Assembly (NCBI GenBank): GCA_023393895.1
Contig: JAEXBT010000176.1
Location: 1 to 26,704 of the forward strand
DNA: 26,704 nucleotides
Origin: Pseudomonadota bacterium
GTDB lineage: Bacteria > Pseudomonadota > Gammaproteobacteria > Xanthomonadales > Xanthomonadaceae
Direction: 5' to 3'
The position numbers and the translations under genes are program-made. The notes beneath the pieces are model-generated. The model was not told where the DNA came from and did not search any database. It saw only the letters and a program-made list of their open reading frames with translations. Below, piece after piece: positions 15,582 through 23,307 of the stretch (positions within the stretch are counted from its first letter, which is position 1; every line of letters starts with the position of its first letter).

Positions 15582-15803
15582 TCAGGCCTTGATTTCGATG
15601 CGATCGGCGGAGTCCGACAGCTTGCCGCTGTAGACGTCCTTGCCGTTGACCGTGACCGTGTAATCCTCCACGTCGATCAGGAAGACCGCCAGGCCTTCGG
15701 CGTTGGTCTGCAGTTCCCAGCAATCGGTGGCCTTCACGTTGGCGCCGGCAAGCGGTGCGCCACTGGCGTCCTTGACTTCGAAAATGATGCGTTTGGCTGA
15801 CAT
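15582..15803 (-). CDS. Small beta-sandwich protein of unknown function, 73 residues
   Basis: Not assigned to a named family. The pattern resembles carboxypeptidase-regulatory/transthyretin-like modules: a strand (RIIFEVKD), a GAPLAGANVKAT turn-strand, a TNAEGLAVFLID segment, then YTVTVNGKDVYSGKL. There is no signal peptide, so the single domain stays in the cytoplasm, which is unusual since such modules are mostly secreted. Start MSAKRI at 15801-15803 has only a weak GGGGG some 13 bases upstream. An upstream in-frame ATG at 15866 would add 21 residues. A strong terminator follows directly. Confidence 0.7.
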   Translation of the reverse strand: MSAKRIIFEVKDASGAPLAGANVKATDCWELQTNAEGLAVFLIDVEDYTVTVNGKDVYSGKLSDSADRIEIKA

Positions 15804-15907
15804 GTCGGTATGCGGCCCCCTGAGCCGGTTTGGGTGATGGAAAAAACTTCCCCACCTTGCAAGCAAGGAGCGTGCCGGCCGCTGGACCGGGGTCTGCGGT
15901 CACGTCA

Positions 15908-15939
15908 TCAGGGGCTTCCGGCCGGAATCACGCCCCTGA
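15908..15939 (-). terminator. Nested hairpin downstream of phaZ
   Basis: TCAGGGGC (15908-15915) pairs with GCCCCTGA (15932-15939) around an inner palindrome TTCCGGCCGGAA. It lies 28 bases past the phaZ stop. No T-run follows, so it may stabilise the mRNA end more than terminate. Confidence 0.4.
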
Positions 15940-15966
15940 CTGACTGAGCCGGCCGGCAAATGACGC

Positions 15967-17292
15967 TCAGGGTCCGCGGCGGGTTTTCCGTGCCGTGGCG
16001 CCCGGGGCGGCCTTCCCGGTCCGGCGTCCCGCTGCGGGCTGCGTGGCCGGGGCGTGCCGGGCGATGAAGTCCCGTACCTCGGGATACACCTGGCCACGCC
16101 AGCGCCGCCCGCTGAAGATCCCATAGTGGCCGGCGCCTTCCACGGTGATGTGCTGCTTGCGGGCCGCGGGGATGCCGGTGCACAGGCCCAGGGCCGCCCT
16201 GGTCTGGCCGGCGCCGGAAATGTCATCCAGCTCGCCCTCGATGGTGAGCAGCGCGGGGCCGCGGATCCGGCCGGGGTTCACCTGTTCTCCGCGCACCTTC
16301 CATTGCCCAAGCGGGAGCAGGTGGTCCTGGAACACGGTGCGGATGGTATCGATGTAGTACTCGGCGGGCATGTCGAGCACCGCGTTGTATTCGTCGTAGA
16401 AGCGGCGGTGTGAGGCCGCCGTCTCCAGATCGCCCTTCACCAGGTCCTGGTAATAGTCCCAGTGCGACATCGCGTGGCGTTCGGGATTCATCGCCACGAA
16501 GCCCATGTGCTGCAGGAAGCCCGGATATACTTGGCGACCGCGACCCGGGTAGTTCGCCGGCACGACGTGGATGAGGTTCTGCTCGAACCACGACAGCGGA
16601 CGCTTGATCGCCAGGTTGTTGACCGCGGTGGGCGACTGGCGCGTATCGATCGGCCCACCCATCATGGTGAGCGTGCGCGGGGTGGGCTCGCCGCGGGCAG
16701 CCATCAGGGAAACCGCGGCGAGCACCGGCACGGTGGGCTGGCAGACGCTGATCACGTGCAGCCGCTCCGCGCCGATGTGGCGTATGAATTCCTCGATGTA
16801 GGCGACGTAATCGTCCAGATGGAAGGCGCCGGCCTCCTTCGGCACCATGCGCGCGTCGGTCCAGTCGGTGATGTAGACCTTGTGGTCGGGCAGCATCGTG
16901 CGCACCGTGTCGCGCAGCAGGGTGCTGTGGTGGCCGGACAAGGGCGCCACGATCAGGACCGTCGGGTCCTCCTTCATCCCGGCCAGCCCGTCGGCCTGGT
17001 CGTGGTAGCGCTTGAAGCGCAGCAGGCGGCAGAACGGCTTGTCCAGCGCCACCCGCTCGACCACCGGAATGCTCAGGCCTCCGACCTCGATCTGGTGGAT
17101 GCCGAATGCCGGCTTCTCGTAATCCTTGCCGATCCGGTGCAGCAGTTCATAACCGGCCGCGATCCGCTGTGATCCCGGCACGTTGCTGAGCCAGCTGCCG
17201 GGCGCGGTGAACATCTTGGCCGCCGCTTCAGCCCCGTAGGTGACCGGCGCCATCCAGGCGCGGGCGTTCTCGTGCATCTGGTAGAGCAGCAT
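15967..17292 (-). CDS. phaZ: Intracellular poly(3-hydroxybutyrate) depolymerase
   Basis: Hydrolyses native PHB granules inside the cell to release monomers or oligomers. The 441-residue protein fits the PhaZ family of Cupriavidus necator type: catalytic Cys184 in VISVCQPTVPVLAAV, Asp356 in GELDD and His389 in GAGHYGIFSG, each one residue off the positions I recall for that enzyme. There is no signal peptide, as expected for the intracellular class. A basic tail (about 423-440, RRTGKAAPGATARKTRRG) may bind the granule or DNA, which is inference. The start MLLYQMHENARAW at 17292 has GGAAA upstream. The 3-hydroxybutyrate dehydrogenase gene lies 3.3 kb away. No PHA synthase gene is in the window. 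Confidence 0.93.
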   Translation of the reverse strand: MLLYQMHENARAWMAPVTYGAEAAAKMFTAPGSWLSNVPGSQRIAAGYELLHRIGKDYEKPAFGIHQIEVGGLSIPVVERVALDKPFCRLLRFKRYHDQADGLAGMKEDPTVLIVAPLSGHHSTLLRDTVRTMLPDHKVYITDWTDARMVPKEAGAFHLDDYVAYIEEFIRHIGAERLHVISVCQPTVPVLAAVSLMAARGEPTPRTLTMMGGPIDTRQSPTAVNNLAIKRPLSWFEQNLIHVVPANYPGRGRQVYPGFLQHMGFVAMNPERHAMSHWDYYQDLVKGDLETAASHRRFYDEYNAVLDMPAEYYIDTIRTVFQDHLLPLGQWKVRGEQVNPGRIRGPALLTIEGELDDISGAGQTRAALGLCTGIPAARKQHITVEGAGHYGIFSGRRWRGQVYPEVRDFIARHAPATQPAAGRRTGKAAPGATARKTRRGP

Positions 17293-17305
17293 GGGCGTTT
17301 CCGAT

Positions 17306-17333
17306 GAGGATGCTGCGTCGCAGCATACTCCTC
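17306..17333 (-). promoter_or_regulatory. Hairpin just upstream of phaZ
   Basis: ATGCTGCG/CGCAGCAT arms (17310-17317 and 17319-17326) are flanked by GAGG and CTCCTC, giving an extended imperfect stem. It ends 14 to 18 bases before the phaZ ATG. It could be the terminator of the methyltransferase gene, or a structure acting on phaZ translation. No T-run is seen. Confidence 0.35.
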
Positions 17334-17367
17334 CCGACGGTCGAAGTCGTTAACCGGCCCGCGGGGT

Positions 17368-17958
17368 TCAGGCCCGCTCGAGGGCGCTCGCGTGTCCGGC
17401 CAGGGCGGGGGCGAGCCAGCCATGCGAGCCGATCTGGACGAAGCCGGCCTCGCCCAGCCTGCGCCGGTAGAAGCGCGCCGGACGGGCGTGGAACTCGTCC
17501 TCGTCGCCGATCGCCTCGTCCTCCTCGGCGAACACCTCGATGAAGGCGACGCCGCCACACAGGTCGGCCAGGCCGGGCAGGCCGCGGTTCAGTTCGCGGG
17601 TGCCGAGGTAGTGGAGCACATCGCTGCAGACCAGGAGGTCGGCCGGAGCGCATGGGCGCAACCATTCGAAGTCGCCGAAGCGCGCATGGTGCAGGTTGCG
17701 GCTGCGGCCGTATCGACGCACCGCGTATTCGCTGGCATCGAAGGCAAGGTAGTCGATCCGCGGGCGCAGCCGGAGCAGCGGCGCGCGCCAGGCGGCCTCG
17801 CCGGCGCCGATGTCGAGCACGGTGCGGATCGGCCGCTCCAGGTGGTACTCGGCCATCGCCACCGCCAGCGCCACCTTGCGTGCCAGCCGTTGCGGGCCGC
17901 CGATGCCGCCGTGCCGGTACCAGCGGTCGAAATAGGCGCGGTCGTAGGTCTTGGCCAT
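17368..17958 (-). CDS. Class I SAM-dependent methyltransferase
   Basis: A 196-residue Rossmann-type methyltransferase of unknown substrate. SAM-binding motif I is TVLDIGAGEAAWR (about 46-58), the acidic motif II is YLAFDASEY and the post-motif region is LLVCSDVLHYL. A late segment (FIEVFAEEDE, then FYRRRLGEAGF) fits the usual strands 5-7. A Tyr/Arg-rich N terminus (YDRAYFDRWYRHGG) is seen in small-molecule methyltransferases. No signal peptide. It lies upstream of phaZ on the same strand, 75 bases apart, so a link to storage metabolism cannot be excluded but is unsupported. Confidence 0.85.
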   Translation of the reverse strand: MAKTYDRAYFDRWYRHGGIGGPQRLARKVALAVAMAEYHLERPIRTVLDIGAGEAAWRAPLLRLRPRIDYLAFDASEYAVRRYGRSRNLHHARFGDFEWLRPCAPADLLVCSDVLHYLGTRELNRGLPGLADLCGGVAFIEVFAEEDEAIGDEDEFHARPARFYRRRLGEAGFVQIGSHGWLAPALAGHASALERA

Positions 17959-17997
17959 GGCGAGTGGACTTGTTGTGGGCCGCCTAGGGTAAGGGTT

Positions 17998-18015
17998 CGA
18001 GGCGGCGGCGCCTCG
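17998..18015 (-). terminator. Hairpin after the LigB/YgiD dioxygenase gene
   Basis: CGAGGCG and CGCCTCG form a perfect 7-bp stem with a GCGG loop, 16 bases past the dioxygenase stop. There is no T-run on the minus strand, so it is a candidate only. Confidence 0.35.
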
Positions 18016-18031
18016 CCGGGCGCAGCCGCGC

Positions 18032-18847
18032 TCAGGGGCGGAGGGGCGGCCGTGGCGGCATGCCGATGGCCAGCGAGGTCATCGACAGCGTGCTCCAGAC
18101 ATCGTCGCTGAACAGCTCAAGGCCGTCGCCGGACCGCGCCAGTGCCAGCGCGTACAGCAGCGGCAGGTAGTGTTCCGGGGTGGGAATGGCGAGCGCGTGG
18201 TCGGGGAGCGCCTCGTAACCGGCCAGCACGTCGAACTCGCCGGCGGCGATGTGGCCGTTCACGCGGTCGCGGAACGCGCTTGCCCAGGCCGGTGGCGTCG
18301 GGTCCCGCCAGTCGAGCCGCCGCAGGTTGTGGACGATGTTGCCGCTCGCCACCACCAGCACGCCCTCATCGCGCAGCGGCGCCAGCATCCGGCCGATCGC
18401 CAAATGCTGCGGGCCGGGGCGGCGCAGGTCCAAGCTCATCTGCACCACCGGCACGTCGGCGTCCGGAAACAGGTGCAGCAGCACCTGCCAGGCGCCGTGG
18501 TCCAGGCCGTATTCGGGATCGAGTTCGGCTTTGAGCGCGGGATCGAGCAGTGCCTGCACGCGTGCGGCGAGCGCCGGATCGCCTGGCGCCGGATACTGGA
18601 TGCGGTAGAGGGCGGGCGGAAAGCCGCCGAAGTCGTGGATGGTGTGCGGTCGGGCGGTTGAGGCGATGTGGATCCCCGGCGTCTGCCAGTGCGCGGAAAT
18701 GCACAGCACCGCATGCGGCCGTGGCAGCCGCTTGCCCAGCGCCGACCAGGCGCGCGACCAGGCGTTGTCCTCGATGGCATTCATCGGTGAACCGTGGCCC
18801 AGGAAGAGGACGGGTTGTGTCATCGGCGTGCTCGGGTCAGGGGTCAT
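18032..18847 (-). CDS. ygiD: Extradiol ring-cleavage dioxygenase, LigB/YgiD (4,5-DOPA dioxygenase) family
   Basis: Metal-dependent dioxygenase resembling E. coli YgiD, which opens the DOPA ring; its physiological substrate is unclear in most bacteria. The 271-residue protein has the family histidines H18 (FLGHGSPMN), H53 (SAHWQTP), H117 (GLDHGAWQ) and H173 (NIVHNLR). Start MTPDPS at 18847 has AGGA eight bases upstream; an alternative ATG at 18823 (MTQPVLFLGHG) has no such site. It is divergent from hemJ with a 44-base gap, so the promoters must overlap. Symbol given by family resemblance. Confidence 0.85.
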   Translation of the reverse strand: MTPDPSTPMTQPVLFLGHGSPMNAIEDNAWSRAWSALGKRLPRPHAVLCISAHWQTPGIHIASTARPHTIHDFGGFPPALYRIQYPAPGDPALAARVQALLDPALKAELDPEYGLDHGAWQVLLHLFPDADVPVVQMSLDLRRPGPQHLAIGRMLAPLRDEGVLVVASGNIVHNLRRLDWRDPTPPAWASAFRDRVNGHIAAGEFDVLAGYEALPDHALAIPTPEHYLPLLYALALARSGDGLELFSDDVWSTLSMTSLAIGMPPRPPLRP

Positions 18848-18891
18848 CTGGCATCCTATCGGGCGCAACCTTGCACGAAAGCGGAGCCCGC

Positions 18892-19338
18892 ATGTACGTC
18901 TGGATCGAAACGCTGCATATCGTCGCCATCGTCGGCTGGATGTCCGCGGTGTTCTACCTGCCACGCATCCTGGTGAATATTGCCGAGGCCGGCGGGATTG
19001 AGGCGGTGCGCGACCGGCTGGTGCTGATGGGGCGTCGGCTGTACCGCTTCGGCCACGTCATGTTCGGTTTCGTGCTCCTGTTCGGCCTGCTGCTCTGGCA
19101 GGGCTGGCGCTTCCTGCCGGGTTTCCGCACGATGGTGGGCGATGGCAGCGGCTGGCTGCATGCCAAGCTGATGCTGGTGGCGCTGGTGTTCGCGTACACG
19201 CTGGTGATGGGACGCTGGCTGAAGGGTGCCGCGAATGGCCGTGCACTGCCCTCGTCCAGGGCACTGCGCTGGATCAACGAAGTGCCGCTGCTGCTGCTGG
19301 TGGGCATCGTCTACCTGGTGGTGTCCAAGGTCTTCTGA
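18892..19338 (+). CDS. hemJ: Protoporphyrinogen IX oxidase HemJ (membrane protein)
   Basis: Oxidises protoporphyrinogen IX to protoporphyrin IX in heme synthesis. The 148-residue protein has four predicted membrane helices (about 6-28, 54-75, 88-106, 128-146). It has the family's conserved His9 (TLHIVAIVGWMS) and the HAK segment with Lys92 (GWLHAKLMLV). Length and pattern fit the HemJ/UPF0093 family. CGGAG lies seven bases before ATG 18892. The gene ends 9 bases from the convergent patatin gene, with both stop codons inside one inverted repeat. Confidence 0.88.
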   Translation: MYVWIETLHIVAIVGWMSAVFYLPRILVNIAEAGGIEAVRDRLVLMGRRLYRFGHVMFGFVLLFGLLLWQGWRFLPGFRTMVGDGSGWLHAKLMLVALVFAYTLVMGRWLKGAANGRALPSSRALRWINEVPLLLLVGIVYLVVSKVF

Positions 19339-19353
19339 GCGATCCACTCAGAA
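19333..19353. terminator. Bidirectional hairpin shared by two convergent genes
   Basis: TTCTGAG (19333-19339) and CTCAGAA (19347-19353) form a perfect 7-bp stem with a 7-base loop. The TGA of hemJ and the TGA of the patatin gene are each inside one arm. No T-run, so terminator strength is unknown. Confidence 0.4.
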
Positions 19354-20547
19354 CCGCGTCAGCCCCTGCTTCGGGGTGGCGCGGTGGATGTCGTGGACCG
19401 CGTAGCCGCGGGCGCGGTCGGGCAGGTCGAAGTAGTTGCCGTTGCGCAGCGTGGCCTCGGTGTCGCGCAGGCCGCTGGCCCAGTGCGCGCGCATGCTGAA
19501 AAGCCCGAAGGCGTAGTCCTTGAACTGCTGCTCATGGGGCGGCGACTGGTAGATCAGGTGGACGATGTTGAACACCCGGTCGTCCAGCCAGGGCGCCAGC
19601 GCCTCGCGGGCACTTTCGGGCAGGCGCTTGTCGGGCAGTCGCTCGATCAGGTCCACCAGCGCGGTGCGCAGTTGCTGGGTGCGCGCGACCATGTCGGTGC
19701 CGTGGCGGGTGCGGCTGGAGAACTGGATGTCCTTGCCGCGCTCCAGCACGTCCATCATCGTCATCGGCCGCTGGCCGCGCGCGCTCCACAGGTCGACCTG
19801 GAAGGCCAGCGTGTCCTGCCGCGGCCAGTCGTCGAGGATGTGCTCAAGCGGCGTGTTCGACACCACGCCGCCATCCCAGTACCAGCGCCCCTCGATCTCC
19901 ACGGGCGGGAACGCCGGCGGCAGCGAACCTGATGCAAGCACGTGTTCCGGGCCGATGCGGGTCTGGCGCGAATCGAAATAGCGGAAGTTGCCGCTTTCAA
20001 CATCAGTGGCGCCCACAGTCAGCCGCGTGGCCGGGTCATCGTTGATGCGGTCGAAGTCGACCAGCCGTTCCAGCGTGGCGATCAGCGGCCGGGTGTCGTA
20101 GAAGCTGGTCGCCTGCGCGCTGCCATCCGACAGCAAGAAGGGCGACACCTGCCACGGCATGAAGAAACCGCTCTGGCCCTGCCAGAGTGCGGCCAGCGCG
20201 CTCATCGTGGCCGCCCAGGTTTCCAGCGCCGGGTTCATCGGCAGCATCGACAGGCCAGCGCGGATCGAGGCTGCAGGCCAGGTGGCGGCACCGGCCGGCT
20301 CGCAGACCGTCTCCCAGAAGTCGCGGAGGCGCTCGATGCGGTCCTCGGGGCGATTGCCGGCGATGATCGCGGCGTTGATCGCGCCGATCGAGATCCCCGC
20401 GTACCAGTTCGGCCGGATGCCGGCGGCGTTGAGCGCCTCGTACACGCCGCACTGGTAGGCGCCCAGCGCACCGCCGCCCTGCAGCACCAGCGCGACCGCC
20501 GGGTACTGCGCCACCTTGCGCAGCAGTTCCGCGTCGTGCCTGCTCAT
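19348..20547 (-). CDS. Patatin-like hydrolase with C-terminal DUF3734-type region
   Basis: A 399-residue serine hydrolase of the patatin family, usually a lipid acyl hydrolase. The nucleophile motif is G51-I-S53-I-G55, the oxyanion-hole Gly-rich loop is LQGGGALGAYQ (about 22-32) and the catalytic Asp225 is in WDGGVVSNTPL. The C-terminal 130 residues (MMDVLERGKDIQFSSR onward) match the region I associate with DUF3734. No signal peptide. It starts 25 bases after the 3-hydroxybutyrate dehydrogenase stop on the same strand, an apparent operon. This context suggests a role in breaking PHB or its oligomers, or in lipid turnover near granules. A phospholipase role is the default reading. Confidence 0.9.
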   Translation of the reverse strand: MSRHDAELLRKVAQYPAVALVLQGGGALGAYQCGVYEALNAAGIRPNWYAGISIGAINAAIIAGNRPEDRIERLRDFWETVCEPAGAATWPAASIRAGLSMLPMNPALETWAATMSALAALWQGQSGFFMPWQVSPFLLSDGSAQATSFYDTRPLIATLERLVDFDRINDDPATRLTVGATDVESGNFRYFDSRQTRIGPEHVLASGSLPPAFPPVEIEGRWYWDGGVVSNTPLEHILDDWPRQDTLAFQVDLWSARGQRPMTMMDVLERGKDIQFSSRTRHGTDMVARTQQLRTALVDLIERLPDKRLPESAREALAPWLDDRVFNIVHLIYQSPPHEQQFKDYAFGLFSMRAHWASGLRDTEATLRNGNYFDLPDRARGYAVHDIHRATPKQGLTRF

Positions 20548-20572
20548 CGGCCGTCCCGGGCGCCTGCCGCGA

Positions 20573-21364
20573 TCACTGCATGAACCAGCCGTGGCTCACT
20601 ACGATGCTCTGGCCGGTCAGCGCATTGGTTTCGAACGCGGCCAGCGTCAGCGCCACGTTAGCCACGTCGTCGAGCGTGGTGAACTCGCCATCGACGGTGT
20701 CCTTGAGCATGATCTTTTGGATCACCTCTTCCTCGCTGATCCCGAATTCCTTCGCCTGCTCCGGAATCTGCTTGTCCACCAGCGGCGTGCGCACGAAGCC
20801 CGGGCAGATCACGTTGGAACGGATGCCGAGCTTGCCGCCTTCCTTCGCGATCGTGCGTGCCAGGCCCAGCAGGCCGTGCTTGGCGGTGACGTAGGGTGCC
20901 TTCAGCGGCGAGGCCAGGTGCGAATGCACCGAACCCATCAGGATGATCGCGCCCGGTGCACCGCGCTTCTCCATGTCACGCATGCACTCGCGGGCGGTCA
21001 GGAAGGCGCCGTCCAGGTGGATGGCGAGCATCTTCTTCCAGTCCTCGAAGCGGAACTCGGTCAGCTTGTTGATGATCTGGATGCCGGCATTGGACACCAG
21101 CACGTCGACCTGGCCGTACTTTTCCACCGCCTGGGCGATGCCTGCGACCACCTGTTCCTCGGAGGTGACGTCCATCGCCACGGCAAGCGCCTCGCCGCCG
21201 GCTTCGCGGATCGCGGTGGCGGTCGCCTCGGCGGCATCCAGCCTGAGGTCGGCGATGACCACCTTGCCGCCCGCCTTGGCATAGGCCTCGGCGATGCGCT
21301 TGCCGATGCCGCTGGCCGCGCCGGTGACGACGCACACTTTTCCGTTGAGGACGATCGGGGACAT
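20573..21364 (-). CDS. bdhA: D-3-hydroxybutyrate dehydrogenase
   Basis: NAD-dependent SDR enzyme interconverting 3-hydroxybutyrate and acetoacetate. The 263-residue protein has cofactor motif TGAASGIG (14-21), NAG at 92-94, and catalytic S145, Y158 and K162 (YVTAK). The substrate-binding set of hydroxybutyrate dehydrogenases is present: Q96 (NAGIQ), H147 (SVHSH) and K155 (PLKAPY), matching the Pseudomonas fragi enzyme's pattern as I recall it. It ends in HGWFMQ. The start at 21364 follows AAGGAG, a strong binding site. Together with phaZ it completes PHB breakdown to acetoacetate; the patatin-like gene follows directly. Confidence 0.93.
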   Translation of the reverse strand: MSPIVLNGKVCVVTGAASGIGKRIAEAYAKAGGKVVIADLRLDAAEATATAIREAGGEALAVAMDVTSEEQVVAGIAQAVEKYGQVDVLVSNAGIQIINKLTEFRFEDWKKMLAIHLDGAFLTARECMRDMEKRGAPGAIILMGSVHSHLASPLKAPYVTAKHGLLGLARTIAKEGGKLGIRSNVICPGFVRTPLVDKQIPEQAKEFGISEEEVIQKIMLKDTVDGEFTTLDDVANVALTLAAFETNALTGQSIVVSHGWFMQ

Positions 21365-21446
21365 CGAGAACTCCTTTGTGCGATGCAGCAATGTTGCCGC
21401 GCGAAGTGATAGGGCCACGTGAATGCGGCCACTTCCCGATCATCGC

Positions 21447-21470
21447 CGATGCCGGCGCGCGCCGGCATCG
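21447..21470 (-). terminator. Hairpin after the alkaline phosphatase gene
   Basis: CGATGCCGGC and GCCGGCATCG form a perfect 10-bp stem with a GCGC loop, 12 bases past the phosphatase stop. It has no T-run on either strand. It sits between the phosphatase end and the promoter region of bdhA. Confidence 0.5.
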
Positions 21471-21482
21471 TCCAAAGGGACA

Positions 21483-23207
21483 TCAACGCTTGACGGGCGC
21501 CTCGAATCGCGCCGGCACCGGCAATTCCACCGGCACGCCGCTGCCATCGCAGCCGCCCGCATCGCACAGCGCCTGGCGCAGCCGAGGATGGGCCTGCAGC
21601 AGCAGATGGAACAGCGTGTGCTGTTCGATGCTGCCGCGCACCGCGGCGCTGCCGTGCCCGCGCGCCCAGACGCCGACGTCATCGCCGCCGTGGGTTTCCG
21701 AGGACAGCGGCAGGGTGGATTCCTGCAGGTAGTCCGGATGCCCGGTATCCACGTGGGTCAGGTCGGGGCGGCCAGTCCCGGCGCCGCGCCAGCCGCTCGA
21801 CCGGAAGCGTGCGTTCTTCGGGCCTTCCGGCTGCTGGTCGGTGGCGCCGGCATAACCGGGCCCGTTGGCGTAGGCGAGCGTGGTGTAGGGCAGGCCGGTG
21901 GCGTCACGGGCCATCAGGCCGGGCTCGCCGCCTTCACCGCTGCCGCCCATCACCTTGCCGAGGATCGGGTTGCCACGCATCGGATAACCGGCGAAGGTCA
22001 TCACGTGCGCGTGGTCGGCGGTGACCATGACCAGGGTGTCGTCGGCCGAGGTCATTTCCGCGGCGACCCGGACCGCATCGGACATCGCGATGGTGTCGGC
22101 CAGCGCACGGAAGGCATTGCCGGCGTGGTGGGCGTGGTCGATACGGCCGCCTTCCACCAGCAGCACGTAGCCGTTAGGGTTGCGCTGCAGGCGGCTGATC
22201 GCCGCGCGGGTCATCTCGGCCAGCGACGGTTCGCCGCCGCGGTCCTGCGGGCGGTCATGCTCGTACTGCATGTGATCAGGCTCGAACAAGCCCAGCAGCG
22301 GAGCATCGGCCGGGGCCTCGGCCATTTGCTTCGCGTTCCAGACGTAGGTGCCCTCCGGGTGGCGCGCCTGCCATTGGGCGATGAGGTCGCGGCCGTCCCT
22401 GCGCTCGCCCACGCGGTCATCGTATTCGGGGTCGCGCTGGCCGGACGGCATGAAGCTTTTGCGGCCGCCGCCCAGCAGCACGTCCGGGCCGTTGCCGAAG
22501 CCGGTTTCCACCAGCTGGCGGGCGATGTCCACGCAGCCGGCGACGCGGGCGGGCTCGGGCAGGTCGGTGTCGTTCTCCCAGTTGCGATCGGCGCTGTGGG
22601 CGAAAGTCGCGCCCGGCGTGGCATGGGTGACGCGGGTCGTGGTCACCACGCCGGTGCCCATCCCCTGCGAAGCGGCCAGCTCCCACAGGGTCAGCACCCC
22701 GGCACCGCGCGCGGCCGCACAGTCGCCGCGGGCGGCCTGCTGGCCGATCGACAGCACGCCGAGCCGGGTCTTCAGGCCGGTCGCCATCGCCGTCATGGTG
22801 CCCGCCGAATCGGGGGTCTGCGCATCCACGTTGTAGGTGCGGCTGATCGCGGTGGCGGGGAATTCCTCCCAAGCCAGTTTCTGTTCCTCCCCGGGGCGTC
22901 CGGCGCGCTGGCCCTCAAGGATCCGCGCGGCGGCGACCGTCGGCAGGCTCATGCCGTCGCCCACGAACAGGATCAGGTTCTTCGCCCGGCCATTCATCGC
23001 GCCGCGTTCTGCGGCCTCGGCCGCGCCCTGTCGGAACCACCAGGTGGCGCTTTCGCCGTCGGGACGGGTGATCGCCGGCACGGTCACCACCGGGCCATCC
23101 ATGGCGGCGGGCGTCGCCGGCGCGGCTGGACGTGGGGTGCCGGAACTGGCGCAGGCCGAGAGCAGGACCACGAAGCAGGCGGCAGCGAGCGGAACAGTGC
23201 GGTTCAT
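21483..23207 (-). CDS. Alkaline phosphatase, predicted lipoprotein
   Basis: A 574-residue PhoA-superfamily phosphomonoesterase. Start MNRTVPLAAACFVVL at 23205-23207 leads to lipobox LSAC with Cys19, then a Pro/Ala/Thr linker (about 22-48). Catalytic Ser134 lies in PDSAGTMTAM. Metal sites are seen as D84 (FVGDGMSLPT), THATPGATFAHSADR, EGGRIDHAHHAGNA, TADHAHV and the late GVWARGHGS. It frees phosphate from organic esters outside the inner membrane. It is divergent from the symporter gene with a 100-base gap; no PhoB-box could be seen by eye. Such enzymes can be type II secretion substrates, and gspC/gspD are in this window. The reading frame upstream of the start to 23432 is antisense to the symporter gene. 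Confidence 0.9.
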   Translation of the reverse strand: MNRTVPLAAACFVVLLSACASSGTPRPAAPATPAAMDGPVVTVPAITRPDGESATWWFRQGAAEAAERGAMNGRAKNLILFVGDGMSLPTVAAARILEGQRAGRPGEEQKLAWEEFPATAISRTYNVDAQTPDSAGTMTAMATGLKTRLGVLSIGQQAARGDCAAARGAGVLTLWELAASQGMGTGVVTTTRVTHATPGATFAHSADRNWENDTDLPEPARVAGCVDIARQLVETGFGNGPDVLLGGGRKSFMPSGQRDPEYDDRVGERRDGRDLIAQWQARHPEGTYVWNAKQMAEAPADAPLLGLFEPDHMQYEHDRPQDRGGEPSLAEMTRAAISRLQRNPNGYVLLVEGGRIDHAHHAGNAFRALADTIAMSDAVRVAAEMTSADDTLVMVTADHAHVMTFAGYPMRGNPILGKVMGGSGEGGEPGLMARDATGLPYTTLAYANGPGYAGATDQQPEGPKNARFRSSGWRGAGTGRPDLTHVDTGHPDYLQESTLPLSSETHGGDDVGVWARGHGSAAVRGSIEQHTLFHLLLQAHPRLRQALCDAGGCDGSGVPVELPVPARFEAPVKR

Positions 23208-23307
23208 GGCATCGGCAACAGAAGGAAAGCGGCCATTATGCGGCGCTTTCGTGACCGAACGCCGCGCGCTGCGGTATCGTCCGCGGACTGTCCTGCCGGT
23301 GAAATCC

